NCBI GenBank assembly: GCA_030435675.1
Contig: CM059625.1
Span: 10,850,001 to 10,914,000 of the forward strand
Direction of reading: 5' to 3'
Source of the DNA: Steinernema hermaphroditum
Taxonomy: Eukaryota; Nematoda; Chromadorea; Rhabditida; Steinernematidae
Length of the DNA stretch: 64,000 nucleotides
Part shown: positions 46,701 through 58,637 of the stretch, one piece after another
Numbering within the stretch: the first letter of the stretch is position 1
Layout: each line of letters starts with the position of its first letter
Notes under the pieces: model-generated
Seen by the model: only the letters and a program-made list of their open reading frames with translations
Databases searched by the model: none
Told to the model about the DNA's origin: nothing
Made by a program: the position numbers and the translations under genes

Positions 46701-48997
46701 TATCCCTGCTGTGTTCTATCTGTACGCGAAGCTCAATGACGCCATCGGAGAAGAAGCCAAGGGACACAAGAACTTTCTCCAGTTTTGCAAGCGCCTCGTC
46801 ACGATGGTCTCACACGCCGTCTGCGAAGCGGTGTACGGTAGGCCGCTCAGTGAATTGCCGTTCGGTGGAGAAGTGTTATCGAGCCATGGAGTCTCGCAGC
46901 CGACTGCCCCAGCATCAGCGCCAGCGCCAACGATCCTCCCAGAAGACCTGAACGAAGAGACGGTTGTTTCCATGCTGCAGATCGTTGGCGAATGTGTGCA
47001 GTACGAGCCGAAATCATGCACTGATAAGCTGGCTAAGGTGTTTAAGTACATCTTCGCCTCTGAGTATGCCTTCTCGGGTAAGAGTTATGCACGTATACAA
47101 TAGTCTTAAACACATTATTTAGAAAATGAAGAGCCCGTGAGCAATGTCCGCGCAAACATGGTGATGTCTCCAGTGCGTCCGAGTCAGCCGCAGTCTCAGG
47201 CTACGCAGGTCTTCCTTCGCGAACATCGACAGTTAGGCACTTTGACGACAAGACGAGTTCGAGCGGCGTGCGCAGTGGCCTTGTGCCGTATCTGCCTTCA
47301 GGTAACGACACTAGAATGACACTAAAACTAATGTAGCTAGTTTTTTTTTCAGAATGAAAAGCTGGCTAAGGAGGTCATTCCTGTGTTCGCGAGAGAACTT
47401 CGCAACAACCGCGATCATATTGTCCGCAACAACTTGATCGTTGGCATCGCTGATCTGTGCGTCCGCTACACACTCATGGTGGATCGTTACAGCACTGTGA
47501 TGGCATTGTGCCTCACAGATGCGTCTGTTTTCGTTCGCCAGCAGACGATCACTCTGCTGACGATCCTGATCAAAGAGCAGTACCTTAAATGCGAAGGACA
47601 AGTAAGATGCGATGAGTCGATGAAAATCGATGTTTTTTAGATTCTTTATAAGCTGATTGGTGCCCTTATCGATGACAACAAGAGTATTCGGGACTACCTT
47701 AACTTCTGCCTCGTCGAAGTCCTTCTCGTGCAGTTCCCGGAAATGTTCTTCCACCACTTCGTGCAGTGCGTTTTCTACTTCAATGGGATCGACAACCGTC
47801 ACATGACATCTGAAGAGAGTGAGTCGATCTACTATCTAACTTCATATATCATCGTTGCTTAGGGGAGCTGCACGAGTTGGAGAAGAAGAAGGACAAGGCC
47901 TACGTCCACGAGCACATGAAGTCGAATCTCCAAGGGCAAGAGAACTTCGTTCGCAGAATGCGTCTCTACAGATTCATGGTACTATCTTATCTTCCTCATG
48001 TGAAATAATCATCTTTTACAGCTGGGAGCGATGAACGACATCCAGAGATTCGCGGTTTGGGCGCGACTCATCATCGAGGTGGCCCAACCGATCAGCGATG
48101 GCACCATGGACTATAAGAAGAAGGCCTTCGAAAGTGTGCTCGTCGACAGCTTGAACGTAAGCACCTTACTATCACCGCTGTCTTATGTTTGCGTTCTTTA
48201 TAGGTCATGTGCTGCGCAGAATTCCGAATGCACAGTGTGATTCAAAAGAAACAGAAAGACGATGATGAGGAAGCAGCAGATGACGCAGCGCTGCCGACCC
48301 AGAATGAAGTGAGATTCAGTGCGGAGAGGGCGCGCTGCCTGCGAGTGGGAATTGGAGAGATGATCATTCCCGGCATGCTGAGCCTGCGCGGATTCTTGAC
48401 TGAAAAGCGCTCGCCGATCTTGAAACTAGTTATGAAGGCCTTCATGTAAGACTGATGTGGTTCATTGCATTCGTTCGAACATCATCATTCAGGGTGCTCG
48501 TTGGTGACTACGAAGAGCAAGTGGACACATTTTTTGCCAATGACCGGCAGGTGAAGGCTGAACTCTTGTTTGACATCCGCTGCGCGAAGGAGAACGAACA
48601 GAAGCAGCAGCAAGAACAGGAGATGACTCAAGCCGTCGAAAATATGCATGTGACACGTGCCACGTCCGTCAATCGGAATCGCGAAGTTCCTTCAACGCCT
48701 CTTGCGTCCAACCTCCGAGCCATGTCAGTAGATCTATCGGCGAGAAGAGCACGAAAACGGAAATCCTCTATGTTTTCCAGGAGGGAAATGGAGAAGTCGA
48801 CGATATACGGTAAGACTTAAGATCGTGGAAACGTCAACTTAAGCGCTCTATTTTTAGCCGAGGACGATGAGCAGAATCCACTGGCTGAGTACACCAATAG
48901 AACCCAGCGTGATGGCGATCCCGATGCCGATATTCCCTCCCGCGCTTCCATACTCAAGTCACCTGCCTCTTTTGCTGGGCTTGCGTCTTATTTGTGA
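43772..48997 (+). CDS. hcp-6: Condensin II subunit NCAPD3 / HCP-6 type
   Basis: A HEAT-repeat, non-SMC subunit of condensin II, needed for mitotic chromosome compaction and centromere organisation. About a dozen exons join in frame. N-terminal exons include RRPMGPVKSLISVLTTHFL and FLDGVFSFVGHVSLFDKDVI. The central HEAT region contains SSIRARAVLHLGNLLRDA, KVAVRKSALVALGHLFPS and ISVRKQAAETLSEVYKL. The family's D3 block follows: FARELRNNRDHIVRNNLIVG, DLCVRYTLMVDRYSTVMALC, FVRQQTITLLTILIKEQYLK, FPEMFFHHFVQCVFYFNGID and RRMRLYRFMLGAMND. The C-terminal part (IPGMLSLRGFLTEKRSPILK) leads into a charged tail ending ASILKSPASFAGLASYL-stop. Its length, roughly 1,150 residues, is shorter than vertebrate NCAPD3, mostly at the tail. 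The start is uncertain: ATG at 43772 requires a very short 37-base intron. The gene is bracketed by element copies A and B. Confidence 0.88.
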
Positions 48998-49650
48998 GAA
49001 TCATGCTTTGTTTTTGGCCTTTTGCCAGGCCCATGCTACTGTTGTACGATGTAACGAGGAAGTAAAAGCTGTTGCTACTTGCTTTGTCTTTCCTATTGTT
49101 GTGGAGGTGTGGTAGTCGGCTGGATTTGGGGTTGTGGTTCCGATAAAATCGTGATTCGAAGAACCCGACTTGGCTGATGTGGTCAAATCGTTTGAGGCCG
49201 AAATAGAACTTGCTGTTATTCAAGCCGTTCATCGGATTGTGAACATGTTGTAACCTGCAGTAGACGACACTACACTTTCTGGATTATGCACTGGAGCGTC
49301 GGAAACGAAATACGAAACTGATTACAAATCAAAGACGTTCGCAATGAGCCACACAGGCGTTTGGGATTGAGCGGTTCACTGTCGCTATGCCTTTGATACT
49401 GATAGAGCACCAGAGGCCATGATATTCATTCTGTAGATGTCCAGTAGTATAGGGTTGTCCTGGTTACTATAGAAATGAATTAGTGAGGAAGAGTCGCAAC
49501 ACTTCGATGCTGCGGTCCTATATGACACGAATTGAACAATTGTGGTATTTCGAAAACAACATAGACATATTATTTCTCCGACACAATACTCTATCACAGA
49601 TTGCTATCACCGGCACGTTTTGGCAATATGTACAGGAATGCACATGTTCT
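48998..49650. other. Convergent intergenic region
   Basis: About 650 bases between the NCAPD3 stop and the stop of the claudin-like gene. It should hold both 3' UTRs. Only short frames, none supported. Confidence 0.5.
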
Positions 49651-49936
49651 TCAGAGGCAAGACTGGGCGAGAGTGACGGTGAGGATGCCAACGACGATGT
49701 CGGCGATACAGGCGGCTAAGGCTCCGCAGGCCAGATAGAAACTGTAGGAGATGGAGCCGACCATTTCGTGCTGAGCGTCATTCACAGAAACTGAAAGAGT
49801 CAGGGGTGACCGTAGGCAGTGGGTTCTCTTGCTAACCGATACTGTCTTTGTGACTGACACCGTAGATTCCGACAGCGATGGCAAGAAGAACGCCGGCGAC
49901 GAAGGCGAGTGCGGGAAGGGGATGGATCAAGCACGA
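49651..49936 (-). CDS. Claudin/Clc-like four-helix membrane protein, last two exons
   Basis: The exon at 49837-49936 follows an ATTCCAG acceptor and encodes the hydrophobic LPALAFVAGVLLAIAVGIYG. A GTTAGC...TTTCAG intron joins in phase to exon 49651-49790 (VSVNDAQHEMVGSISYSFYL, ACGALAACIADIVVGILTV and TLAQSCL-stop). Two transmembrane helices separated by a short loop, with a SYSFYLA entry to the last helix, fit the C-terminal half of claudin or nematode Clc-like proteins. The 5' exons are not found: only 27 bases upstream of the acceptor lies element copy B, so either they are far upstream past the element or the gene is truncated. Family call is tentative. Confidence 0.5.
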
Positions 49937-49963
49937 CTGGAATGAAGAAGTTGGGTTACTTTA

Positions 49964-51095
49964 AGGCCTGTTTATAGTCTGCGCGACTGCGCGACAGCAA
50001 AAATACTCTGCGCGACAGTCGCCTGGAGTATAAACGCCCCTTGCCTGTCGCGCAGCTGTGCGACCGGTCGTCGCGCTGCGCGACACGTTTTGCTGTCGCG
50101 TAGGCGTTTATACTCTGCGCGACAGCTTCGATCGCAGATATGACAGATATCTTGCTGTTTCATGGTAAGATCTTGTGGAACTATCACTGCAATCATGATT
50201 ATTGGTGATATTCTCTGCAAGGCACTTCGCCTTAAAAAGTGTTTGGGTGTTCGTGGCGGGACCAAGGTGGATCGCAGATTAACCTAACCTCACCAAAAAC
50301 CGGCAAAGTTGGCATAAATCACCCTTCCATGGTGATTTCCAGCTTAACCGAACGTGCCAACTTTCCAAATTATAACCTGCTGTGAGCAGGTCGAACCTAC
50401 GAAATTTACTACCAAAGTAGCAAAGGCTTAAAATCTTCCCGAAATCACGTTCCCGGGGTTTCCCAAATTGGTACGAACCTACGAAATTTACTAACAAATT
50501 AGCCATGCGCTAAAATCTTCCCAAAATCACGTTCCCGAGGTTTCCCAAATTGGTACGAACATGCGACATTTACCTAATTGTGGCCCGTTCCTAGCATCGG
50601 CTTACTGTAGGTCAGAGTGATTGTCGAAAACAAAAGTATGCCCGCCGCTCTGCGACAAGAAGAACATGTACTCCCAAAAACAGAGGGATTCGTAGTCAAT
50701 GAACGTGGACGAATCTAGCAAAACCCAAGAAACCTACACGCGAGTCATCAACCTGCACAAAAAATACGTTGAAACAAAAAGATCCGATGAATTTTGCACA
50801 AAAAACTGACTATGCAGCTGCGCGACACACACCCTGCAGCTCAGCGAGCTGAGCGGCAGCAAAATCGGTCGTCGCGCTGCGCGACAGGTCGCACAGTCGC
50901 GCAGAGTATAAACGCACTCACTGTGTCGCGTAGCTGCGCGACTGCGCGACAGGCAACAATCGGTCGCCGCGCTGCGCGACACGTCGCGCTGTCGCGCAGA
51001 GTATAAACAGCTACGCGACTGCGCGACTGTCGCGCAGCGCGGCGACCGATTTCACAATGCTGCGCGACACTGTCGCGCAGAGTATAAACAGGCCT
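49964..51095. mobile_element. Inverted-repeat element with TGCGCGAC subterminal arrays, copy B
   Basis: Same family and same orientation as copy A. It is flanked directly by TA on both sides (49962-49963 and 51096-51097); the wider context is palindromic (TTTAAGGCC...GGCCTTAA), so TTAA is an alternative target. The right 1,021 bases match copy A without a difference by eye. The left 110 bases are rearranged, containing an extra internal copy of the ACTCTGCGCGAC end word and a GTATAAACGCC segment. It sits just 5' of the claudin-like exons. No transposase domain is seen in either strand. Confidence 0.8.
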
Positions 51096-51529
51096 TAAGG
51101 CTACACGTTCACAGAAGTCTATCTGAACGCCAAAAAGTTACTATTTGATAACATTCCTTTTGCATATTAATATATTTTGAGCTACTTTCATTTGAAGTGC
51201 TTCGAAGGCAGGCGTTTACATTTGCGAAGGAGCCAAACCCACTGTCCTCTCATAATTCGCAAATCAAACACGTTAAGCTGCTTTGGACGGCAGCCCGCTA
51301 CAGCTTTCATCGCTACATTTGCCCTTGGTACTGTCTGTGTCGTCTGCCCCGTCCTTTTTATGCACCCACGCGGCTGATTTCTTTCGGTACTATTGTGACC
51401 GTTGTAACGGACATTGAGATTACGAATGGCCGGCTGCATCGTTCACAATATTAACGGAAGATACCAGTTTCTTTTATTATATTACAGCGCAATTATTAAT
51501 TACTTGATCCATTCGAATTTGTCACATCA
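51096..51529. other. Gap between element copy B and DM13 gene
   Basis: About 430 bases with overlapping open frames on both strands (51188-51439 minus and 51177-51454 plus). Missing claudin-like exons would be expected here on the minus strand, but I could not fit one with a hydrophobic helix and proper splice sites. Confidence 0.35.
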
Positions 51530-53946
51530 TTATGCTTCTTCAGAGCAGGGAGGAACGAGTAAGCTTGGCACGTTTGTGTAGGCGTACGTTTTCTGCTCTA
51601 CCTCGTTGAATACGGAGATGAAATCTATGTCAAATGTGCGATAGCTTTTGGGTAGACGAAGCATGAGGTCCTCCAAGCCGTAGTTCTTTTTCAGTTCGTT
51701 GCTGCAAACAGAATACCAGTCTTCTGGTGTTCAAGAAACATCTTACTCTTGTTGACCGACGATCGTAGTCTTAACCAGCTTTTCGATTCCATCAGGGAAA
51801 CGACCAATTCCAACCATAATAAATGTTCCTGAAAGGCATGCTTAGCATACATTGCTGTAACGATAAACATACCCCTGGGGGCTAAGGTCGCGTTATACAC
51901 AAATCCAGGGATAAGAATTGTGTTGCAGTTGAGAATCTGCACGCGATAGGAAGAAATATTGTGTTTCCATCCGCTGAGAGGGTCAATTTTCTCTTCCCTA
52001 GGTGGATCGATTCCTTGGAGAGAAACCAGAGGAGTCGCTTTCTGAACGATATGTACGGATCATAAGCAAGAAACAATCACCGCTTACATCCTCACATTGA
52101 TCGTAAAGTCCGATCCACTCATAGTCGGTCAATTTTGCTCCATGTGAAAGAGTAAACGCCACCGTTTTGTCCTCGGCGACCGGGAGTTCGTATTTGCGCT
52201 CGAAGCGCTGACGTACGTCCTGCGGAGCAATTTCAATAGCAGTCTGATGTTCTTTACTGTTTAGAATTGTGTTTTTCTGCGCGTGTTGTTCGCTGGCCTT
52301 CTTCCGCTCCGCCCGAAGTCGCCTTCTCTGCTCTCGAGGGTCTTCAATTACATAGAACAGCGGAGTTGATGCAGCATCACTGTGCGATTCTGTTGATGCC
52401 TCAGTCGTCGGGCTCCAAGTTTTGCGCTCTTGTAAGATTTTGTCCTTGTCAGTAGCCACTATAAATATGTTTTAAAAGTTGTGGAATTGAAGCATTTGTT
52501 ACCAAAATTTGGCTTATCATCGTAATTTCTGTGCGACGGAGCGCGGCGAGGCCAGTCGGTAGTTACTTCCGATTGCGGTGCTCCGAAATAGGCGATGTAT
52601 CCGTCTTCCGTAATAATATCACGAGTGAAGGGAAGTTTGGAGGGTGGTGTTGTTGAGGTTGTCTTCTGACTTTCCACCTCCTTAAGCGTCACTTAAAGGT
52701 TTTTTTTCCCAATTAGTCTATTTTCACCTTGCTTCGGGCAAGAGGACCGTGGAAACTAGGATGAACATTTCTAGGGCGAGGTGTGATTCTTTCCGAATTA
52801 AACACAACTATGCCCGGTCCTTCCAATTCTAACTTTTCTCGGTTTTTAGCCGCTTCGGTTTGTGACTTTGTGCTAAAACAACAAAGGCTTTAGATACGAC
52901 ATGAACTGAAGAGCTATACTCAAAGAAAATGATAGGTTTTGTTGCCTGCTGAACAGAGCTAGTTGTAGGCTTGGCTGTGGTGGTGCGCGTCGTTGTTACA
53001 TTCGATCTTGCGTCGGTTGTACTATAAGCAGCTTTGGCTTTCGGAACCGAGTGTACCCTGGACGGCTTTGCTGTGCTTGCAGGGGTAGTATTGGACGTCA
53101 CTGTACCAGGTGTCACCTTCTGCGCGGACTTTTTCGGCGCTTTAGTAGCCGTTTGTTCTCCGTTCTCTTGGACTACCTTTTGGGATTTACTGAAGATGCA
53201 CGTAGATCAGTACCTCCTCTGTAGCTTACTCGTCTTTATGATTATCCTTCATGACTGAAGTGTCAGAAACCATCTCTTCTTCAATATTGACGTCCTTTGC
53301 AGCTGGCTCATCGATGGAACTACCCACATGCAGTTCAATACCGGCAAAAGCGTCTTCAGGTTGATAGTTCAGGTTTTGCGGTTTGACGCCGCTCTGTGCT
53401 ATAATATGACTTATAATTAACCATTTATTATCGACAGAAGAACTCACAAGGATCCATTCTCAGATGAGCGAACTCGGTCGGCCAGTTAAATCCATGGAAG
53501 AGGGTGAAGGGATCGTTGCGTTTTGACCGAGCTTTAGTGTGTGGAGTGAGTAACGGCTGTGTTATAGGTATCAGGACTCCTATAGATCGAATCGCATCTC
53601 TGTCAGTACTTCTAGGAGGCCCAATCATTACAGACGTACCTAAAACCCTTCTAGAGTGGTAGAACCTTTTAACCTTTGCTCACATCCGGGTTTTGTGGGC
53701 GAGTGAGAGAAATGGTTGAAGATCACCGTGTACTCGTCAGCAGCATACATTTCTGCTTTTGTCCTATCAGCACTGTGATGAAGAGCTCCAAGCGGAACAC
53801 CATAGTAAGCATCGCTTGGTTCTTCCTCTATGAAAATCGACAGAATGTCTTGTGACCAAAAAGTGGTATCTCTTACCTGATTGTGACCATGCCGTATGGA
53901 TTATGAAGGATACAAGACAGATTTTGCCTATCATTGAAGCATGCAT
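51530..53946 (-). CDS. Secreted DM13-domain protein
   Basis: ATG at 53946 (a second at 53934) lies nine bases after a CTCGTTTAG trans-splice-type acceptor. The signal peptide is MIGKICLVSFIIHTAWSQ. The first DM13-like block reads YYGVPLGALHHSADRTKAEM then YAADEYTVIFNHFSH. It is followed by RSTDRDAIRSIGVLIPI and FTLFHGFNWPTEFAHLRMDP. A Thr/Lys/Pro-rich linker (52830-53116) is probably O-glycosylated. A further block has KYELPVAEDKTVAFTLSHGA and KLTDYEWIGLYDQCED, and the last DM13 block has QILNCNTILIPGFVYNATL and DIDFISVF, ending LLVPPCSEEA-stop. DM13 domains occur in extracellular proteins such as insect Skeletor/Knickkopf, and some act in cuticle assembly. Exon joins in the linker are approximate. 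Confidence 0.7.
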
Positions 53947-54334
53947 GAAGAGCAACTAAACGAGGTGTCAGTTTTCCTGCAGGCTAAGTGCATTATGCAA
54001 GCGGGTCAATTGCGATATTATCTGCATAGCCATGACCCTCTTTCTTCAAAGAGCCGTGCTCAATAAAACAGAGATGAGAATAGATTACTATCATTGGTGA
54101 TAATGTCTGACACCAAATAACAGCGCTTGAACGTGAAAAACTGCGTGAGCTTCCGGATGGATGTTGCGTCTATCACCAACAATTTGAAGTATGTTTATTG
54201 TACATTGAATAGTATTAAATTCTTTTCATGAGACCACATTGTACATACACTGCATGAGTATGAACTCTCTCCGAAAGATAAAGCTGACAGAGCCTTTAGT
54301 TGAGGTACAGCAAAAGTGTGCATGTGGGCTAAAT
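53947..54334. other. Short intergenic region
   Basis: About 390 bases between the start of the DM13 gene and the FAM184-like stop, both minus strand. The DM13 promoter and FAM184-like 3' UTR belong here. No other feature. Confidence 0.5.
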
Positions 54335-57300
54335 TCAAAACTTCCACGCAGGTCTCTTCTCCGACTTATCAGCAGTGAGTACAGAAGAACTCGAAGTTGA
54401 CTCCTTTTTTGATCGGGAGAAAAGCGGTCGAGAGGGAGAGCTGCGTCGGCGTTCGTCCATGTTCGTCGGTCGCTCGGCGTCGTTAGGAGACAGTAAGTTT
54501 CTAAAACGGAGTTGTCGCCTTGTGGAAAAACGGAAGCGCTTACTGACTTTGAACCCGAATAGGAAGAGGCTTCAAGGGCTGGCGATTTGGCCTTGGCGGG
54601 GCTGCGATCGCGGAGCCGCGTTAAGAGACTTGGAGATTTTGATCGCTGAATCGTGGCTGGCTTCTCAACGGAGCTGCACAAGAATAATCTTGAACTCAAA
54701 GTACAAACACAATCACCTTTTTGCTTCCTTTGCAGACTTTTTGGACTTTTCTGGTTTCTCAGATTCCGCCTGTTCTACTGATTTGCTTTTGGACTTATCG
54801 CGCTTTTCGGAAATCTGATTCATAAGGCTCTGCAGCCTGCTAGTTGATCTCTGTCCAACGGCCAGCTGATCGCTCGATGCGTTGAGCTAAATACTAAAAG
54901 GTAAAGGGCAGCTGGAGCATGTTAAGCCACCTTTTTGCGATCCAGCGATTCATCTTCTTCGGCACATAAGTGTTTCGCCAGCTCTTCTTGGAGCTTTTCT
55001 ATAATGTTGTTCTTTTCCTGAAAGTAGTATATGTACGCTGTCGTATTGCACTGAATATTTACGGAAAGCGCTGCTTCCAGCTCTTCAATCTTTCCATTGA
55101 GCTCTTTCTGTTTTGCCAAATCAATGATGGGCTTCGGCTTTTCGAAATCATCTGTCTGCACGTCGATCTCGGTGACCTCAGTTCTGAAATAAACACGTCA
55201 CAACGGTATACTTTCCCAATGTTTGGTTTAAAGGGGAAAGCGTGGGTTAATCGCAAAGCTTTGGGAGGCAGAGTCCACTAACTTGACAGAACGTTCGGCC
55301 TTCAGGGTGCTCAGTTCGGCGATCAACTCTTGTTCGTGCTTGCGAAGAAGCTCAATCGTCTTTTCGTGTTCTTTGTTTATGGTCACGATTTTTTTCTCAA
55401 ATGCCAAACCTTGCTGTTGCTCCCGCTTCCTTAAATCACACAACTGTTTGACTGCAACAATGCAATAGTGTTGTAGACTCAAGAAGGCATCACATCAGTA
55501 TCTTAATGTGAGTTAAATACCCAGTTATGTTTTCGTCTAATGTTATCAATCTGACTGGAAACCAATAGTTTATAAAAGTTGATGGTATCACTCCGAATTC
55601 TTGAGCCACTAACCTTAGGTACTCATCTGTTTTGCTGCTGAAGCGTTTGAGCTCCTCCGTTTTACTTTCGAGTTCATGTCGAATAGTATCCACTTCCTCA
55701 CTAAGAGTTTTAACCCGTTCATGTAAATGTTCAATCTGCTCTGTCTTTTCGTCGGAAGCCATGTTGAGTGACTTGATTTCCTCAAGCAGGAAGGAATGCT
55801 GAAACACGAATAGTATCGTTCTAAGCCAAGCGCTCACCTTCTTGTCCGCTTGTTGTTGTGAATCTTCAATTTGCTGAGTATACTGTTCTTTAACCTTCTC
55901 AACTTCCGTTTCTAGGCGCTCACTAAGGGTCTTCTCCAACATTTCTGAATTATGATGAGGTCCTATCAATCCTTGCTTTATGATCTTACCATCTGCGTTT
56001 AGCTGATTTTTCTCGAGATCCTCAATAGTCTTCGTTTGTCGTTGGAGATCTGTTGTCAACTGCGTCACCTCATTCGTCTTATTTTCAAGGAGCTTTTGAA
56101 ATTCTTCCCCGTTAGTGCACATATCACGCTTCAGCCCTTCAATAACTTCCTCGAGTCTCTTCTTCTCATTCTCCACTTGTTCTGCACGTTCAAGGTATTG
56201 ATCAGCGAGTTTTTGGTTAATATCGCGTTCCTTGTCTGATTCAGCAATCTGGAATTCAATGCTTGCATGCGCTCTCACTTCGATCATATTACCTTGGCTT
56301 GAAGCTCCTTGATTTCATCGTCTTTGCACGCAAACGTAGCAGAACAAAGAAGTTCAGTCCTGAAATGTCGTTCTCAATCTCTATAATGTGTACCATTCCT
56401 TTACCTAATCTCCTCACGTATCTCATCTCTTATGACATCGAGCTGATCGTCGGCTAATTCGTTCTCCTGTTCGAGCTGTTCCTTGAGGCCGACGATTTCA
56501 TTCTCTCTGTCTCGTGTCAGCTGTACAGATTCTTCAAGTTCACTCTTCAGCCGATTGATCTCTTCTTGGCATTCTGATAGCTCATCCCGAAGCTCCATTG
56601 TCTCCTCATTGGCCTGCCCTTCTCTGTAGGCCTTGCGCAATTTGGATTTCAACTCGGCGACTTCGTCAATCAAATTCGCGTTTTCGTTCTTTAGCGCAGA
56701 AAGTTCGTGCTTCATCTCTTGCGTATCGTCCTTAGCGCTCTGTTCGAGCTGCTCTTTCAGGTTCGTGTACTGCTCCTCAAGTTCGTTGAGTTTACTGGTG
56801 AACTCCTTTTTCATCGCGTACTCCCGTCCCTCAGCTTGTTCTCTTTCTTGTTCTAAGAGCTTCTCATAGTTCTCTTTTGCCGTTTCTTTCTCTTTCGTTA
56901 CAGACTCGAGAACCTGTGCAAAAAAAATTATTCGTTAAAGGCCTTTTCAATATTCACTTACAGCTTCGAGGGCATTAACTTGAGAAGTCTGCAGTTGGTT
57001 TTGAGATTCACTTTGACTTTGCAGATTTTCCCTTTCCCGCTCAAGGAACTCCACTTTGTTTTTGAGAGCTTTGACTTCATTTTGCAGGTCCTTAATGACT
57101 GCTTCTAATTTTGTTTTTGCCACCTCCACGATGTTCAGAAGGTCTAAATATATGACATTCAAATATCAAACTTTTAACTGCAGCTTTGGAGCTCTTTCGC
57201 TTGATGAGCTTTCCAATGCCTAGCATGCCTTAGGAAGAAAAACTCACTAGCTTTCCGTTGAAGTTCCTCCTCTTGCTCGATATACTGTAGTCGAGTTTTT

Positions 57301-58637
57301 CTGAGCTCGCTCTCAACTTCCGACAGCTTCTTTAAAGAATCATTGGTTTCGTTCTTAGCCTCTTCCAACTAAAAGTCTTGTAAGCACTTTCAAAGCAACT
57401 GCTATCAACCTCTTTTGAAATCGCTTGAACTTCAGCTTCCTTCAGTTGTAATTTCTTTTCTAACGCTGATACTTCGTTTTTACAGCACGCCAACTCCTCA
57501 CGACTTCTTTTCGACTGATTCTGAAGCTCCTGCAGCCTATCGTGGAATTCGTCTTGCCTAAGTATATTTGCAACATGTGCGTGTGTAATGGGATAAGCTC
57601 ACCTCGCTAGAAGTTCTTCCTTTAGAGCCTCCTCGTGATCTCTCAGAGCTTCTAGTTCCTTTGAATAGAGCATCTTTGCTGCTGACAGCTCTGTTTCATA
57701 CAGGCTTTGGGCCCTTCTCAGCTTAATTTCGAACGTTTCACCCAGGCGTTCCTTCTCAGCTTTGAGACTTTTCCTTTCTTCTTCCAGTCTTTGAATTTCG
57801 ATCATGTACTTTTGCTCGAGATTCAGTAACTGCGATTCAGAAAATCGTTGTTCCAGAAGTTGTATTTCCTTCTGATGTTCTTGTCGCAGCTTCTCTAACG
57901 CCTGTTCTTTCTCTCTTTCGAACTTATCCTAAAGAAGACATGGTAATGCCAAAAGTTTGCTAACTACAATGAAAACCTGTAGGGCTTGAAAGCTTTTCAT
58001 CCGAGCTTCAAAATCCTTCTTCGCACCAAGCACTTCCTCGCTAAGGGCAATAATCTTACTCGAATACTCCGCTTCCAGCTTTCGCTCCCTCTCTGCTACC
58101 CTTTCTCTGTACTCGCTAAACGTTCCCATGACGTTGTATTTCTGCCGCTCATATTCAGCTACAGTATCTTCTAATGTCTGTATTTTCTTCTTTAATTCTG
58201 ACTCGCGACCCCTCGGTGCCCCTTAAAACACAGGCTGAACGCGATCGATGTCGTCAAGGCCCCTACCTGGTCCGGTAGCAGCTGCTACTTTGATCATAGT
58301 CAACAACTTTCCAGATTCCTCCATGACTGAAGTGTCTTGATTGGCGTTATTGTTTTGGTTGCTGCCGTTAGTACTCGGTGGGGCTGGCCAGGCCGCGATG
58401 TCTGGTCGCGAATCGCGCACAGGGGCAGCTGACTCGGCTGTGCTGGAAAAATATAAGTTAACACTCTGACCGTAATGCAGGAAAGAACATGTAGATAGAC
58501 GCTTACTTGTGTGGCCTCGGCGAGCGGCTACTTCGACGGGGAGATCGAGATCCGGCGTGTGGACTAACCGATCGGAGATGGGACACCATTGAGCGATCGT
58601 CAACGTCGTCATTTAGATAACTTAGCTGCGACGACAT
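54335..58637 (-). CDS. FAM184-type long coiled-coil protein
   Basis: ATG at 58637 (MSSQLSYLNDDVDDRSMVSH) opens a disordered Arg/Ser/Pro leader, then STAESAAPVRDSRPDIAAWP. The coiled coil begins LKKKIQTLEDTVAEYERQKY, FSEYRERVAERERKLEAEYS, SKIIALSEEVLGAKKDFEAR, and continues with FEIKLRRAQSLYETELSAAK. These align in order with the start of vertebrate FAM184A. The heptad pattern runs through about 15 exons to 54900, broken by short introns. The tail is basic and Ser-rich (KSKSVEQAESEKPEKSKKSA, RSKSPSLLTRLRDRSPAKAK) and, after a GTCAGT intron, ends SVLTADKSEKRPAWKF-stop at 54335. Function of the family is poorly known. The alternative, a generic golgin or myosin-like coiled coil, is less likely given the N-terminal match. 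Confidence 0.75.

Noticed and set aside
51177..51454. Opposed frames between element copy B and the DM13 gene
   Set aside because: Checked as missing claudin-like exons, but no hydrophobic helix with proper splice sites could be placed on the minus strand.
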